Source: Leptolyngbyaceae cyanobacterium CSSed165cm_216 (GTDB lineage: Bacteria; Cyanobacteriota; Cyanobacteriia; Phormidesmidales; Phormidesmidaceae). From it: a stretch of 9,102 bases of DNA. Positions 1 to 5,805 of the stretch are shown here, piece by piece. The notes beneath the pieces were generated by a model, which was not told where the DNA came from, did not search any database, and saw nothing but the letters and a program-made list of their open reading frames with translations. The stretch is from the NCBI GenBank assembly GCA_007135385.1, contig SLIY01000465.1:1-9102 (forward strand). The letters are read 5' to 3'. A program made the translations under genes and the position numbers. How positions within the stretch are numbered: position 1 is the first letter of the stretch; the number at the start of each line of letters is the position of its first letter.

Positions 1-1151
1 AATATGGCAGCGCTCCATCCACCACCCAGGGGCTAGAACAGTCCCCCTACAATGAATCGGGCTGGTATATTTACGGCGCACCCGACTGCAATGGCACCTT
101 TGTGGTGCAATCCCTGGGGCCGCGGGCCTTGTTTCGATTGCAACCCAATCGGGTGGTGTTTGGTGGCCCCAGAGCCGCTTACCGCTATATTCGTCAAGAC
201 GCCTGGGCCGATGTGGCCGCCCAGAAGGGGAAGGTATCTTCGGTGCTGTGTACCGCTCAGGACAACAGTCATCCTGGGGCGATCGCGGCAGCGGTGGGAG
301 AATGGCAACAGGGCGATCGGGCGTTGCTGCTCCATACCTATGGGGGCATTGGCGGCAACCACAAAGAGCCCGCTGCCGTTAGCCCGATTTTCTTTGGCCA
401 TTTTGCCTATGGCCGGGCTGACGTGGTGCACGACCCCTTGGCGGACGAACTGCGGTTCGACATTCGCTACTACCAGGTCTACTGTCATAACATCGATGGC
501 TTGATTGCTGGCACAATTCACTGGTCTCGCTATCAGGGGGATCGCCAGCGAGGGTGGCTGGGTACCCGCCCCACCTGCGACATTGTGGTGAAGCTGGATA
601 TTTTTAGCCGCCAGTACCGGTTTGAAGACCAGGTGCGATCGCCCCTCGATCGCATGGAAGCCCACCTGCAAGCGATGACGGCTCGCTACCGTATTGGCGA
701 TGGTACCGGCGGCACCTTTGTCGGTCCCTCTAACAACTGCGCCCAAGACTCTAACCAGGCTCTATTCGCCAGCTTACAAAGTACTGGGCACAGCCTGCGT
801 CGTCACGCCGACGCCCTACAAGCCTGGGCTGACCAACATCCGGCCCAGGCGGCGGACCTGCGTCAGCTCATGGCCTTTGGCCAAGACCTGAAACGTACCC
901 TACAGCCCCTGGGCAATTTGCGCCCTGACTGGGAGCGCAATGAGTTCAACCTAGGTAGCTCCATCGAAGACGAACCTATCCGCAACCTGATTATGGGCCT
1001 GGGCAGTTGGCGCACGGTGCTGCCTCGCAAAGCCAGTGATGTGGTGGTATATCAATTTCTCCATTACGGGGCAGCCGCCTGGGTACTCCGCACCAGCCAG
1101 GTGGGGGGCCATGATCCGGACATCGAACCGATTGCACCGATGACCTTTTAG
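1..1151 (+). CDS. C-terminal part of a large conserved protein (5' partial), function uncertain
   Basis: The frame is open from the window edge (first full codon at 3) to a TAG at 1149-1151, about 382 codons. The first in-frame ATG is at 102, but the codons before it read as sensible protein (SPYNESGWYIYGAPDCNG), so the real start lies outside the window. Visible blocks are HTYGGIGGN, GHFAYG, DELRFDIRYYQVYCHN, QRGWLGTRP and SNNCAQDSNQAL, with the Cys codon of the last at 738-740. The protein ends in PIAPMTF. No transmembrane segment is visible in this part. From memory, similar blocks occur in the C-terminal region of large cyanobacterial proteins annotated as CPBP/CAAX-type membrane proteases or 'abortive infection' proteins; I cannot verify this here. 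NC.xDS could be a nucleophile site, but that is inference. A real gene is near certain; its function is open. Confidence 0.85.
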   Translation, partial: YGSAPSTTQGLEQSPYNESGWYIYGAPDCNGTFVVQSLGPRALFRLQPNRVVFGGPRAAYRYIRQDAWADVAAQKGKVSSVLCTAQDNSHPGAIAAAVGEWQQGDRALLLHTYGGIGGNHKEPAAVSPIFFGHFAYGRADVVHDPLADELRFDIRYYQVYCHNIDGLIAGTIHWSRYQGDRQRGWLGTRPTCDIVVKLDIFSRQYRFEDQVRSPLDRMEAHLQAMTARYRIGDGTGGTFVGPSNNCAQDSNQALFASLQSTGHSLRRHADALQAWADQHPAQAADLRQLMAFGQDLKRTLQPLGNLRPDWERNEFNLGSSIEDEPIRNLIMGLGSWRTVLPRKASDVVVYQFLHYGAAAWVLRTSQVGGHDPDIEPIAPMTF

Positions 1152-1157
1152 AGATGA

Positions 1158-1193
1158 CCCCAGCCGATCCCCCGTGAATCGTCTACCCTGGGG
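1158..1193 (+). terminator. Weak candidate stem-loop after the partial gene
   Basis: CCCCAG (1158-1163) can pair with CTGGGG (1188-1193) around a 24-nt loop, seven bases after the stop codon of the upstream gene. No U-run follows, so it is not a classic intrinsic terminator. It may only be a structured spacer before the next ORF. Confidence 0.2.
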
Positions 1194-1219
1194 GCATCAC
1201 GCTCGTTAGGACCGATCCT

Positions 1220-1393
1220 ATGGGTGTCGAGCAGCTACGCTTAGACCAGGAGCTGCCTTTCTACCCTAACGGCGTCTACGGCAACCTGATCTGCTTTTAT
1301 CAGTACCAGGTATCAGCCGCCCGGGTGAATCAACTCTGTGCGCCTTACCAGGGGGGCTTCACCAACTGGATTGTGAGTACAGTTGTGTCTTAA
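1220..1393 (+). CDS. Short ORF, 57 aa, hypothetical, possibly a gene remnant
   Basis: ATG at 1220 opens a 57-codon frame closed by TAA at 1391-1393. AGGA at 1208-1211, 8 nt before the ATG, is a plausible ribosome binding site. The product begins MGVEQLRLDQELPF, is rich in Tyr, Asn and Gln (e.g. NLICFYQYQV) and ends TNWIVSTVVS. It has two Cys and no clear membrane helix or signal peptide. It lies 68 bases after the partial gene on the same strand and could be its last operon member. I do not recognise the family. The stop lies in the first copy of a perfect 8-bp tandem duplication (1387-1402), so the frame may be the 5' remnant of a longer gene cut short by a rearrangement. A chance ORF is also possible. 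Confidence 0.4.
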   Translation: MGVEQLRLDQELPFYPNGVYGNLICFYQYQVSAARVNQLCAPYQGGFTNWIVSTVVS

Positions 1394-1402
1394 CGTCTTA
1401 AC
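1387..1402. repeat. Perfect 8-bp tandem duplication over a stop codon
   Basis: GTCTTAAC occurs twice back to back (1387-1394 and 1395-1402). The TAA of the first copy ends the 57-residue ORF. It looks like a replication-slippage duplication or the scar of a small rearrangement. Confidence 0.6.
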
Positions 1403-1429
1403 CGGTTTATGACCTGCCCATGGTGCTGC

Positions 1430-2014
1430 TCATGATACTGCGGATTCAGCCTCAGGTATCGATGCTGTCGCGACAGCGACGGTCGGTCGTTGAGCTGAGC
1501 TCGCTAAAAAAGTAGAGGGATCAGCCTGGTAAGCCGCTAGCAGGGTTTGTTCCTCGCGCGAAAGATCGGGGGTGCCGTTCTGGTCCATTTCTTGGAAGGT
1601 GGCTTCCACCAGTTCCATCTGCTCTTCAGCCATTACCAGGTCTTGGTACCGCTCCGAGGTCATCAGACTTTCTAAGGGCTTTAGTTCGTCTAAATGATGG
1701 GTAAGCTCCTGCATTTTCTCTTCGTAAGTCCTGGTTAGAGTCTGCATCTCCTGGCGATGCTGAGCAGCCAATTGGTCCAATTGATTTTGCAGTTGGGCAT
1801 TGTGGGCGTTAACCTGCTGCACCTGATCTTGTTTGGTCTTGAGAACGTTGAGTAGGGATACGGTCTGCCCCTTTAAGGTCATGTGATCAACATCCAACTG
1901 GTGGAAACGCTCCGCCAGTTGCACATAGGATCGACAGAGGCGAGTGTAGCGCTCAGCCATCTGGTTCATATGCTGGAAATTTTTGACTGCCATATCTAGC
2001 CGTTCCGTTACCAT
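1430..2014 (-). CDS. Coiled-coil protein, 194 aa, unknown function
   Basis: ATG is at 2012-2014 (complement) and TGA at 1430-1432. The start is supported by GGAG 6 nt upstream (2021-2024) and by AGGAGG a little further up (2027-2032). Residues ~10-115 are Gln-, Leu-, Glu- and Lys-rich with no Pro or Gly breaks apart from one G at 49, which fits a long alpha-helical coiled coil; VQQVNAHNAQLQNQLDQLAA is typical. Residues ~120-160 are acidic and helical, and the tail (171-194) is Ala/Ser/Val-rich and probably disordered. There is no signal peptide or membrane helix, so it is probably cytoplasmic. It is convergent with the 57-aa ORF (36-nt gap) and divergent from the gene at 2553 across a long spacer. 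I do not recognise a family; a structural or scaffolding role is only a guess. Coding status is well supported. Confidence 0.75.
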   Translation of the reverse strand: MVTERLDMAVKNFQHMNQMAERYTRLCRSYVQLAERFHQLDVDHMTLKGQTVSLLNVLKTKQDQVQQVNAHNAQLQNQLDQLAAQHRQEMQTLTRTYEEKMQELTHHLDELKPLESLMTSERYQDLVMAEEQMELVEATFQEMDQNGTPDLSREEQTLLAAYQADPSTFLASSAQRPTVAVATASIPEAESAVS

Positions 2015-2020
2015 CGATTT

Positions 2021-2032
2021 CTCCAGCCTCCT
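2021..2032 (-). promoter_or_regulatory. Ribosome binding site of the coiled-coil gene
   Basis: On the minus strand AGGAGG (2027-2032) is followed by GGAG (2021-2024), which sits 6 nt before the ATG at 2014. This is the clearest Shine-Dalgarno signal in the window and fixes that start. Confidence 0.6.
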
Positions 2033-2125
2033 AAGGGTGAGCTATCTAAGTGGCTAATTGCGAAGAGATATTGCTAAAGGTTACCGAGGATCTTGCGCGT
2101 TAGGGAGTTAAGGACTTGAGGGGAC

Positions 2126-2184
2126 TAGGGTATAGGGTTCAAAGTAGGCCGTGCCCCGTATACCTTGCTTGCCCCTTGAACCCT
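2126..2184. repeat. Interleaved inverted repeats, possible structured RNA or operator
   Basis: AGGGTTCAA (2134-2142) is a perfect inverted match to TTGAACCCT (2176-2184). GGTATA (2129-2134) is a perfect inverted match to TATACC (2159-2164), extendable to 2126-2134 with 2159-2167 using two G-U pairs. The two pairs interleave rather than nest, so as RNA they would form competing helices or a pseudoknot-like fold. The direction of transcription is unknown. Confidence 0.4.
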
Positions 2185-2200
2185 CCTGCCCGATCATCTT

Positions 2201-2226
2201 TGGCCTGGCAGATGTGGCCTGGCAGA
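2201..2226. repeat. 12-bp direct repeat, period 14
   Basis: TGGCCTGGCAGA occurs at 2201-2212 and again at 2215-2226, separated by TG. It is an exact short tandem repeat in non-coding DNA. Confidence 0.6.
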
Positions 2227-2552
2227 GTACCAGGTGATCGGGTACATGCTGTTTACCCTGCCTTCATTTCTGCACGTTTAGCCTAGAAATTTCAAGACAC
2301 ATCGGCTACATTTTCAACCCTATTTCACAAATGGTTGGAAACCTGATCCAGTCAGCGATCGCCCTGTTGAGCCCCTGACCTGATCCCAGCCTGGCTTGTC
2401 TTCCAGAAGAGGTTTAGCTAATGTGTCAGAATAAGGCTAAGCCAGATTGAGGGGGCAAAGTTACCTGAGGGAAATGTTCTAACCTTCAATTTGTTTGGTG
2501 TTGTCATCCCCCTGGCTCTATTCCTATTCCTATTCATACCTGTCGCAGTCCT

Positions 2553-2963
2553 GTGCGTACTTACAAAAGCCAAAAGATCGACCAGTCCGCCGATTATCCT
2601 TGTCCTTGTCGTCGCCACGGTCGCATCAAACCCATTGCTCTTACCGAAGCGTTTGGCTGCGATCGCTGTCAGCAGATTTTTGTGGTGCAAGAGGATGGCT
2701 ATGTGATTGAGCAGTTGTCCACCCATTACCCCTACAAGCGAGCCTGGCGGTGGACGGGGCAACAGTGGCGGCTCGATCGCTCCGCCATCAACATTAGCTA
2801 CATGCCCCTGTTGCTGATGGTTTCGTTTGGGGTGATGGTATTGTTTTTGCTGCTGGCTACCCTACAGTCTCCTGAAGGGGGGCAAGCGATCATCCGGCTA
2901 TTGGCCACTCTAGCGGTATCGATATTGGTGGTGGTAATGTTCTGGCTGGCCTCTCGACGCTGA
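2553..2963 (+). CDS. Small membrane protein with an N-terminal Cys4 zinc-ribbon-like motif
   Basis: 136 residues. The frame starts with GTG at 2553 and has no earlier usable start in frame; no Shine-Dalgarno is visible. Residues 17-39 carry C17-P-C19 and C36-x2-C39, the spacing of a small zinc-binding ribbon, within the well-formed block EAFGCDRCQQIFVV. Residues 50-80 are basic and Trp-rich (YKRAWRWTGQQWR). Two hydrophobic helices follow at ~84-104 and ~112-133, the protein ending in SRR. The order suggests a cytoplasmic metal- or nucleic-acid-binding head on a two-helix membrane anchor; zinc binding is inferred. From memory, proteins of this kind are conserved across cyanobacteria without known function. 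The stop is 4 nt before the ProA-family ATG on the same strand, so the two are very likely co-transcribed. Confidence 0.8.
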   Translation: MRTYKSQKIDQSADYPCPCRRHGRIKPIALTEAFGCDRCQQIFVVQEDGYVIEQLSTHYPYKRAWRWTGQQWRLDRSAINISYMPLLLMVSFGVMVLFLLLATLQSPEGGQAIIRLLATLAVSILVVVMFWLASRR

Positions 2964-2967
2964 TGTA

Positions 2968-4224
2968 ATGGTACCCTTCGGATCTCAAACTGACTTTAGC
3001 GATGCCATTGCCCAAGTTGGCCAAGCCGGTCGCCAGCTTGCGGCAGCAGGAGCTGATGTGCAGAGTCGGCTCCTCGACACCATGGCCACCTACCTCCATG
3101 ACAGTCAAGATCAAATCCTAGAGGCCAATACCCTGGACCTAGAGGCCAGCTTAGACATGGCGGTTCCAGAATTGGTACTCGACTGGCTGAAACTGACGCC
3201 AGAGCGTCTGCAAACCGCCTGTAAAATTCTCCATCGGCTGGGCTCGCTCGGCGATCCGCGGGTTCTGACCCCCCAGCCGATCAGTCGCCTGACTCAGGCC
3301 ATGTCAGGCTACAGCCAAGTGGTGCCCCTGGGGGTGGTGGCCTTGATTTATGAAGCCTTTCCAGAATTGGCGGCGATCATGGCTGGTCTCTGTGTGCGCA
3401 CCGGGAATGGGCTGATCTTGAAAGGGGGCAACGAAGCTAGCCAAACCACCCAGGTGATTTTGCAAGCCCTGTATGCGGCACTCGAACAGGCCGACTTACC
3501 CGAGAATTGCATCTTATCCTTGACCGAAAATGAAGGGGATGCGGCGCGACAGTGGCTGCTACAAGACCAGGGGGTTGACCTGGTCATTCCCTATGGTCGC
3601 CCCAACCTAGTGCAGCAAATCGTTCGCCAGGCGGCGATCCCTGTACTGCCCACCGCCATGGGCAATACCTATCTCTATTGGTCTGCCAGTGGTAGTTCAG
3701 AAACCGTATCTACCATGGTGGTCGACAGCCATCGGGGGGAACCGGACGCCGTTAATGCAATCGAGAAAGTGCTGATTCATCAAAGCCTTAACCTGTCCAC
3801 TACCCTCAGGCTTTGCCACAATCTTTGGGAAAAGGGCTTTCAGTTGTTGGCCGATGCAGCCCTGGTGGCTGACATACCTGACCTCCAGGTTATCGACCCC
3901 AAGGACTGGTCCCGACCTTTCTTAAGCCGCACCGTGGCTCTTCGCCAGGTGCCTGATGCGCAGACGGCGGCGACCCTAGTCAACAGCGATAGTAGCCACC
4001 ATGCCGTCAGTATCGTGACCGAATCCTACAGCGAAAGCAATCAGTTTACCCAACTGGTCGATAGTGCGGTCGTTTACATCAACACGTCGCCTCGGTTTGT
4101 GCGCAACTCGGCCCAGGCTTCAGCCATTGCCCTGGGCATGACAGAACAGCGGGGGCGATGCAGCGGATTTATCGGTTTGAATGCGCTGCTAACCACCCAG
4201 CATGTTCTGCAGGGGCTAGCCTAA
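2968..4224 (+). CDS. proA: ProA-family protein (glutamate-5-semialdehyde dehydrogenase-like) lacking the catalytic Cys
   Basis: 418 residues, the usual ProA length; ATG at 2968, no clear Shine-Dalgarno. True ProA reduces gamma-glutamyl phosphate to glutamate-5-semialdehyde with NADPH in cytoplasmic proline synthesis. Family marks: PLGVVALIYEAFPELAA (120-136), GNGLILKGGNEA (146-157), VDLVIPYG (203-210), SHHAVSIVTE (343-352) and VYINTSPRF (369-377). The segment matching the active site (canonical RPGVCNA, Cys nucleophile) reads EPDAVNA, putting Val262 (codon GTT, 3751-3753) in the Cys position. The C-terminal FGLGAE and HARGPMGLE motifs are replaced by SAIALGMTEQ and GRCSGFIGLN, and YEARPN by YEAFPE. 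The other five Cys (85, 142, 181, 283, 398) are elsewhere. Membership of the ALDH/ProA superfamily is firm; enzymatic ProA activity is doubtful. Cyanobacteria can carry two ProA paralogues, and this looks like the divergent one. Confidence 0.85.
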   Translation: MVPFGSQTDFSDAIAQVGQAGRQLAAAGADVQSRLLDTMATYLHDSQDQILEANTLDLEASLDMAVPELVLDWLKLTPERLQTACKILHRLGSLGDPRVLTPQPISRLTQAMSGYSQVVPLGVVALIYEAFPELAAIMAGLCVRTGNGLILKGGNEASQTTQVILQALYAALEQADLPENCILSLTENEGDAARQWLLQDQGVDLVIPYGRPNLVQQIVRQAAIPVLPTAMGNTYLYWSASGSSETVSTMVVDSHRGEPDAVNAIEKVLIHQSLNLSTTLRLCHNLWEKGFQLLADAALVADIPDLQVIDPKDWSRPFLSRTVALRQVPDAQTAATLVNSDSSHHAVSIVTESYSESNQFTQLVDSAVVYINTSPRFVRNSAQASAIALGMTEQRGRCSGFIGLNALLTTQHVLQGLA

Positions 4225-5177
4225 CTGGCTAAGTACTCCCGGATATCAGACTGGCGCTTACGTAGCTTAGTTAGCGCTTCCCGTTCGATTTGCCGCACCC
4301 GTTCTCGGCTGATGGAAAGCATGTCCCCAATTTTAGCCAGGGTCATGGTTTTACCATCTGTCAACCCAAAGCGCAGGGAAAGTACCTCTTGCTGTTGGGG
4401 AGTTAAGTCTCCCAGCAAGCGGTGTAGATCCTGCTTTAGCGAAGACTGGGTAGCAAAGTCTTCGGGAGAGGGACCGTCATCTTCTAACAGTTCCACGAGT
4501 TCAGTGTCCTGGTTATCACCCACCCTTAGATCAAGGGAGAGAGGCTGGCGGGACTTTTCTAAATAGTCCCTAACTTGCTTGACAGTGAGATCACATTCAG
4601 CCGCCAGTTCAGCCACAGTGGCCGAGCGGCCATACGTTTGAGACAGCTGCCGCTGGGCTTTCTTCAGCTTATTCAGCTTTTCGGTAATGTGAATGGGCAG
4701 GCGGATAGTGCGACTCTTTTCGGCGATCGCTCGGGTGATCGCCTGACGAATCCACCAATAGGCATAGGTGGAAAATCGATACCCCTTGGTGGGGTCAAAT
4801 TTTTCGACCCCCCGCTGCATACCAATGGTACCCTCTTGAATCAAGTCCAGCAGGTCAACATTGCGCTTGATATACTTTTTGGCCACTGATACCACCAAGC
4901 GCAAGTTAGCTTCCACCATCTTACGCTTGGCTAAGTTACCCTCTCGTACCACCGTTTGTAACTGTGCTACGGGCATATCCACGGCATTGGCCCAAGCCTC
5001 CAGAGTCAAGGGCTGGTCCAAATCCTTCTCTAAGGCTGCTTTCTTCGCTTCAAGTTGGACCAGTTGCTGGACTTGCTTACCCAGAATGATTTCCTCTTCA
5101 TGGGTTAGCAGGGGAACTCGGCCTATCTCTTTGAGATAGGTGCGAACCATATCGGTGGAATTTTGTGCAGTTCTCAT
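4221..5177 (-). CDS. sigD: Group 2 RNA polymerase sigma-70 factor, SigD-like
   Basis: 318 residues; ATG at 5175-5177 (complement), no obvious Shine-Dalgarno. It directs RNA polymerase to alternative promoters. Region 1.2 is at ~10-40 (VRTYLKEIGRVPLLTHEEEI). Region 2 is at ~87-157, with NLRLVVSVAKKY, the core-binding DLIQEGTIGMQRGVEKFD and the -10 melting segment RFSTYAYWWIRQAI. Region 3 is at ~166-243 (ITEKLNKLKK) and region 4 at ~258-310, with the -35 helix-turn-helix LAKIGDMLSISRERVRQIER. There is no region 1.1 or long N-terminal extension, as expected for non-essential group 2 factors (SigB-SigE) in cyanobacteria. Length and the PEDFATQSSL linker recall SigD more than SigB, SigC or SigE; that subtype call is from memory. 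Its TAG overlaps the ProA-family TAA on the other strand. Confidence 0.93.
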   Translation of the reverse strand: MRTAQNSTDMVRTYLKEIGRVPLLTHEEEIILGKQVQQLVQLEAKKAALEKDLDQPLTLEAWANAVDMPVAQLQTVVREGNLAKRKMVEANLRLVVSVAKKYIKRNVDLLDLIQEGTIGMQRGVEKFDPTKGYRFSTYAYWWIRQAITRAIAEKSRTIRLPIHITEKLNKLKKAQRQLSQTYGRSATVAELAAECDLTVKQVRDYLEKSRQPLSLDLRVGDNQDTELVELLEDDGPSPEDFATQSSLKQDLHRLLGDLTPQQQEVLSLRFGLTDGKTMTLAKIGDMLSISRERVRQIEREALTKLRKRQSDIREYLAS

Positions 5178-5221
5178 CGTGTGGCGAAGCTAGATTAACA
5201 GGGGCTGGGTCAGAAGTAGGG

Positions 5222-5235
5222 CCGCCCTAGGGCGG
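5222..5235. repeat. 14-bp perfect palindrome in the sigma gene leader
   Basis: CCGCCCTAGGGCGG is a perfect palindrome about 45 bp upstream of the sigma factor ATG. It could be a protein-binding site or a loop-poor RNA stem in the 5' leader. No U-run follows on the minus strand, so it is not a terminator. Confidence 0.45.
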
Positions 5236-5258
5236 TTGCCTGTCAGCGATCGTTGAGT

Positions 5259-5276
5259 CGTCATCGATAAATGACG
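5259..5276. repeat. Small inverted repeat, 6-bp arms, 6-nt loop
   Basis: CGTCAT (5259-5264) and ATGACG (5271-5276) are perfect inverted arms around CGATAA. The repeat lies in the 215-bp spacer between the 45-aa gene and the sigma gene. This spacer also has CGGCC-AGT-GGCCG at 5359-5371. It may be part of the sigma gene's control region. Confidence 0.35.
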
Positions 5277-5392
5277 CCATACCAAGACTTGGCCTAGAAA
5301 AGCCGTTAATCTTCCGGGCGGTGAGCCAAAAGTGTAGAAGCTTGTCACAGCCTGACGACGGCCAGTGGCCGCGGCTAAAGCGGACACCCAGC

Positions 5393-5530
5393 TTACGACT
5401 GGGGAGTACGATCGCGCACCGGCACAGGAATCAACTCTTCTTGCTGGGCTGGAGCCTTGGCTAGTTGGCCGAGGTAAGCACCTGCTGCTCCAGCGATAAG
5501 CAATTCAAGCAAAAGGGTTAAAGCATTCAT
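5393..5530 (-). CDS. 45-aa small membrane-anchored protein
   Basis: ATG is at 5528-5530 (complement) and TAA at 5393-5395. Residues 3-23 form a hydrophobic helix (ALTLLLELLIAGAAGAYLGQ), long enough for one membrane pass. The rest (24-45) is a hydrophilic tail with Lys, Gln, Glu and a Pro-Val-Pro stretch, ending RDRTPQS. This two-part design and the lack of any overlapping better gene argue that it is real. No strong Shine-Dalgarno is visible. A promoter-like pair lies ~28-56 nt upstream of the ATG. It is on the same strand as the sigma factor gene, 215 nt upstream, so the two might share a transcript. I do not recognise a family; small single-pass proteins in cyanobacteria often sit in photosynthetic or other membrane complexes, but nothing here assigns it. 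Confidence 0.55.
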   Translation of the reverse strand: MNALTLLLELLIAGAAGAYLGQLAKAPAQQEELIPVPVRDRTPQS

Positions 5531-5557
5531 AGGATTCACGTGGTTTCTATGTGAACT

Positions 5558-5586
5558 AATGTAACATTTATTAAAGCTATCGTGAA
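5558..5586 (-). promoter_or_regulatory. Candidate sigma-70 promoter of the 45-aa gene
   Basis: Read on the minus strand, TTCACG (5581-5586) is followed after exactly 17 nt by TACATT (5558-5563). Each matches four of six consensus bases, and the -10 fits the TANNNT form. A start near 5551 would give a leader of about 20 nt before the ATG at 5530. Confidence 0.3.
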
Positions 5587-5692
5587 TGGGCGTTAATACT
5601 CATTAGCCCTGGGCGCAAGTCTGAGGAGAGCGCCACGAATGGTTTATAGGATAAAGCTTTCACCCTTTAGTTATTGCATTTCTTGAGACATA

Positions 5693-5727
5693 TTTTTTAA
5701 GTCAAAAATGAAGAAAAGCTTAAAAAA
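5693..5727. repeat. 9-bp AT-rich inverted repeat downstream of sbcC
   Basis: TTTTTTAAG (5693-5701) and CTTAAAAAA (5719-5727) are perfect inverted arms with a 17-nt A-rich loop. Lying ~80-110 bp after the sbcC stop codon, it could help end sbcC transcription, but the stem lacks the GC core of an intrinsic terminator. It might equally be a protein-binding site. Confidence 0.35.
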
Positions 5728-5805
5728 GCGTAGAAATATTAATGGCTGCCACCAATCTCGTTCACAAAACGTCGTGATGCGTGATCGCCGGTTAGAACGA
5801 CTAAT

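Larger units (their letters stand above)
2015..2552. other. Gene-free spacer between divergent genes, repeat-bearing
   Basis: These 538 bases lie between the coiled-coil gene (minus) and the Cys4 membrane protein (plus), so both promoters should be here. I find no convincing ORF and no tRNA. It holds an inverted-repeat cluster at 2126-2184, a 12-bp direct repeat at 2201-2226, a HIP1 octamer at 2355-2362 and an imperfect inverted repeat (TTTCAACC 2312-2319 with GGTTGGAAA 2333-2341). A short hexamer run, TATTCC twice then TATTCA, spans 2519-2536 just before the plus-strand start. I could not place either promoter with confidence. Confidence 0.6.
5531..5805. other. AT-rich spacer between sbcC and the 45-aa gene
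   Basis: These 275 bases follow the sbcC stop and precede the 45-aa gene; both genes are on the minus strand. About 5640-5745 is clearly more AT-rich than the flanks. It contains the inverted repeat at 5693-5727 and the promoter-like pair at 5558-5586. No ORF or RNA gene is supported. Confidence 0.5.

Noticed and set aside
33..746. Long minus-strand ORF (237 codons) opposite the first gene
   Set aside because: It mirrors the codon pattern of the plus-strand gene, is Pro/His/Gly-rich without motifs, and the plus strand carries coherent protein blocks to the window edge.
1551..1586. EF-hand calcium loop (DQNGTPDLSREE) in the coiled-coil protein
   Set aside because: It has D1, N3 and E12, but Gly is at position 4 and the conserved Gly6 is Pro, so calcium binding is not supported.
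1854..1892. Any regulatory or repeat signal inside the coiled-coil gene
   Set aside because: Nothing beyond ordinary coding sequence was seen on either strand.
2135..2142. GGGTTCAA as a tRNA T-arm
   Set aside because: No matching T-stem, anticodon arm or acceptor stem could be built around it.
2418..2762. Minus-strand ORF of 114 codons over the start of the Cys4 membrane protein
   Set aside because: It overlaps a better-supported gene and runs through intergenic DNA without recognisable features.
5190..5387. Minus-strand 65-codon ORF between the 45-aa gene and the sigma gene
   Set aside because: GTG start, no ribosome binding site, no motifs, and it runs through the palindromes of the sigma leader. 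It is probably a chance frame.
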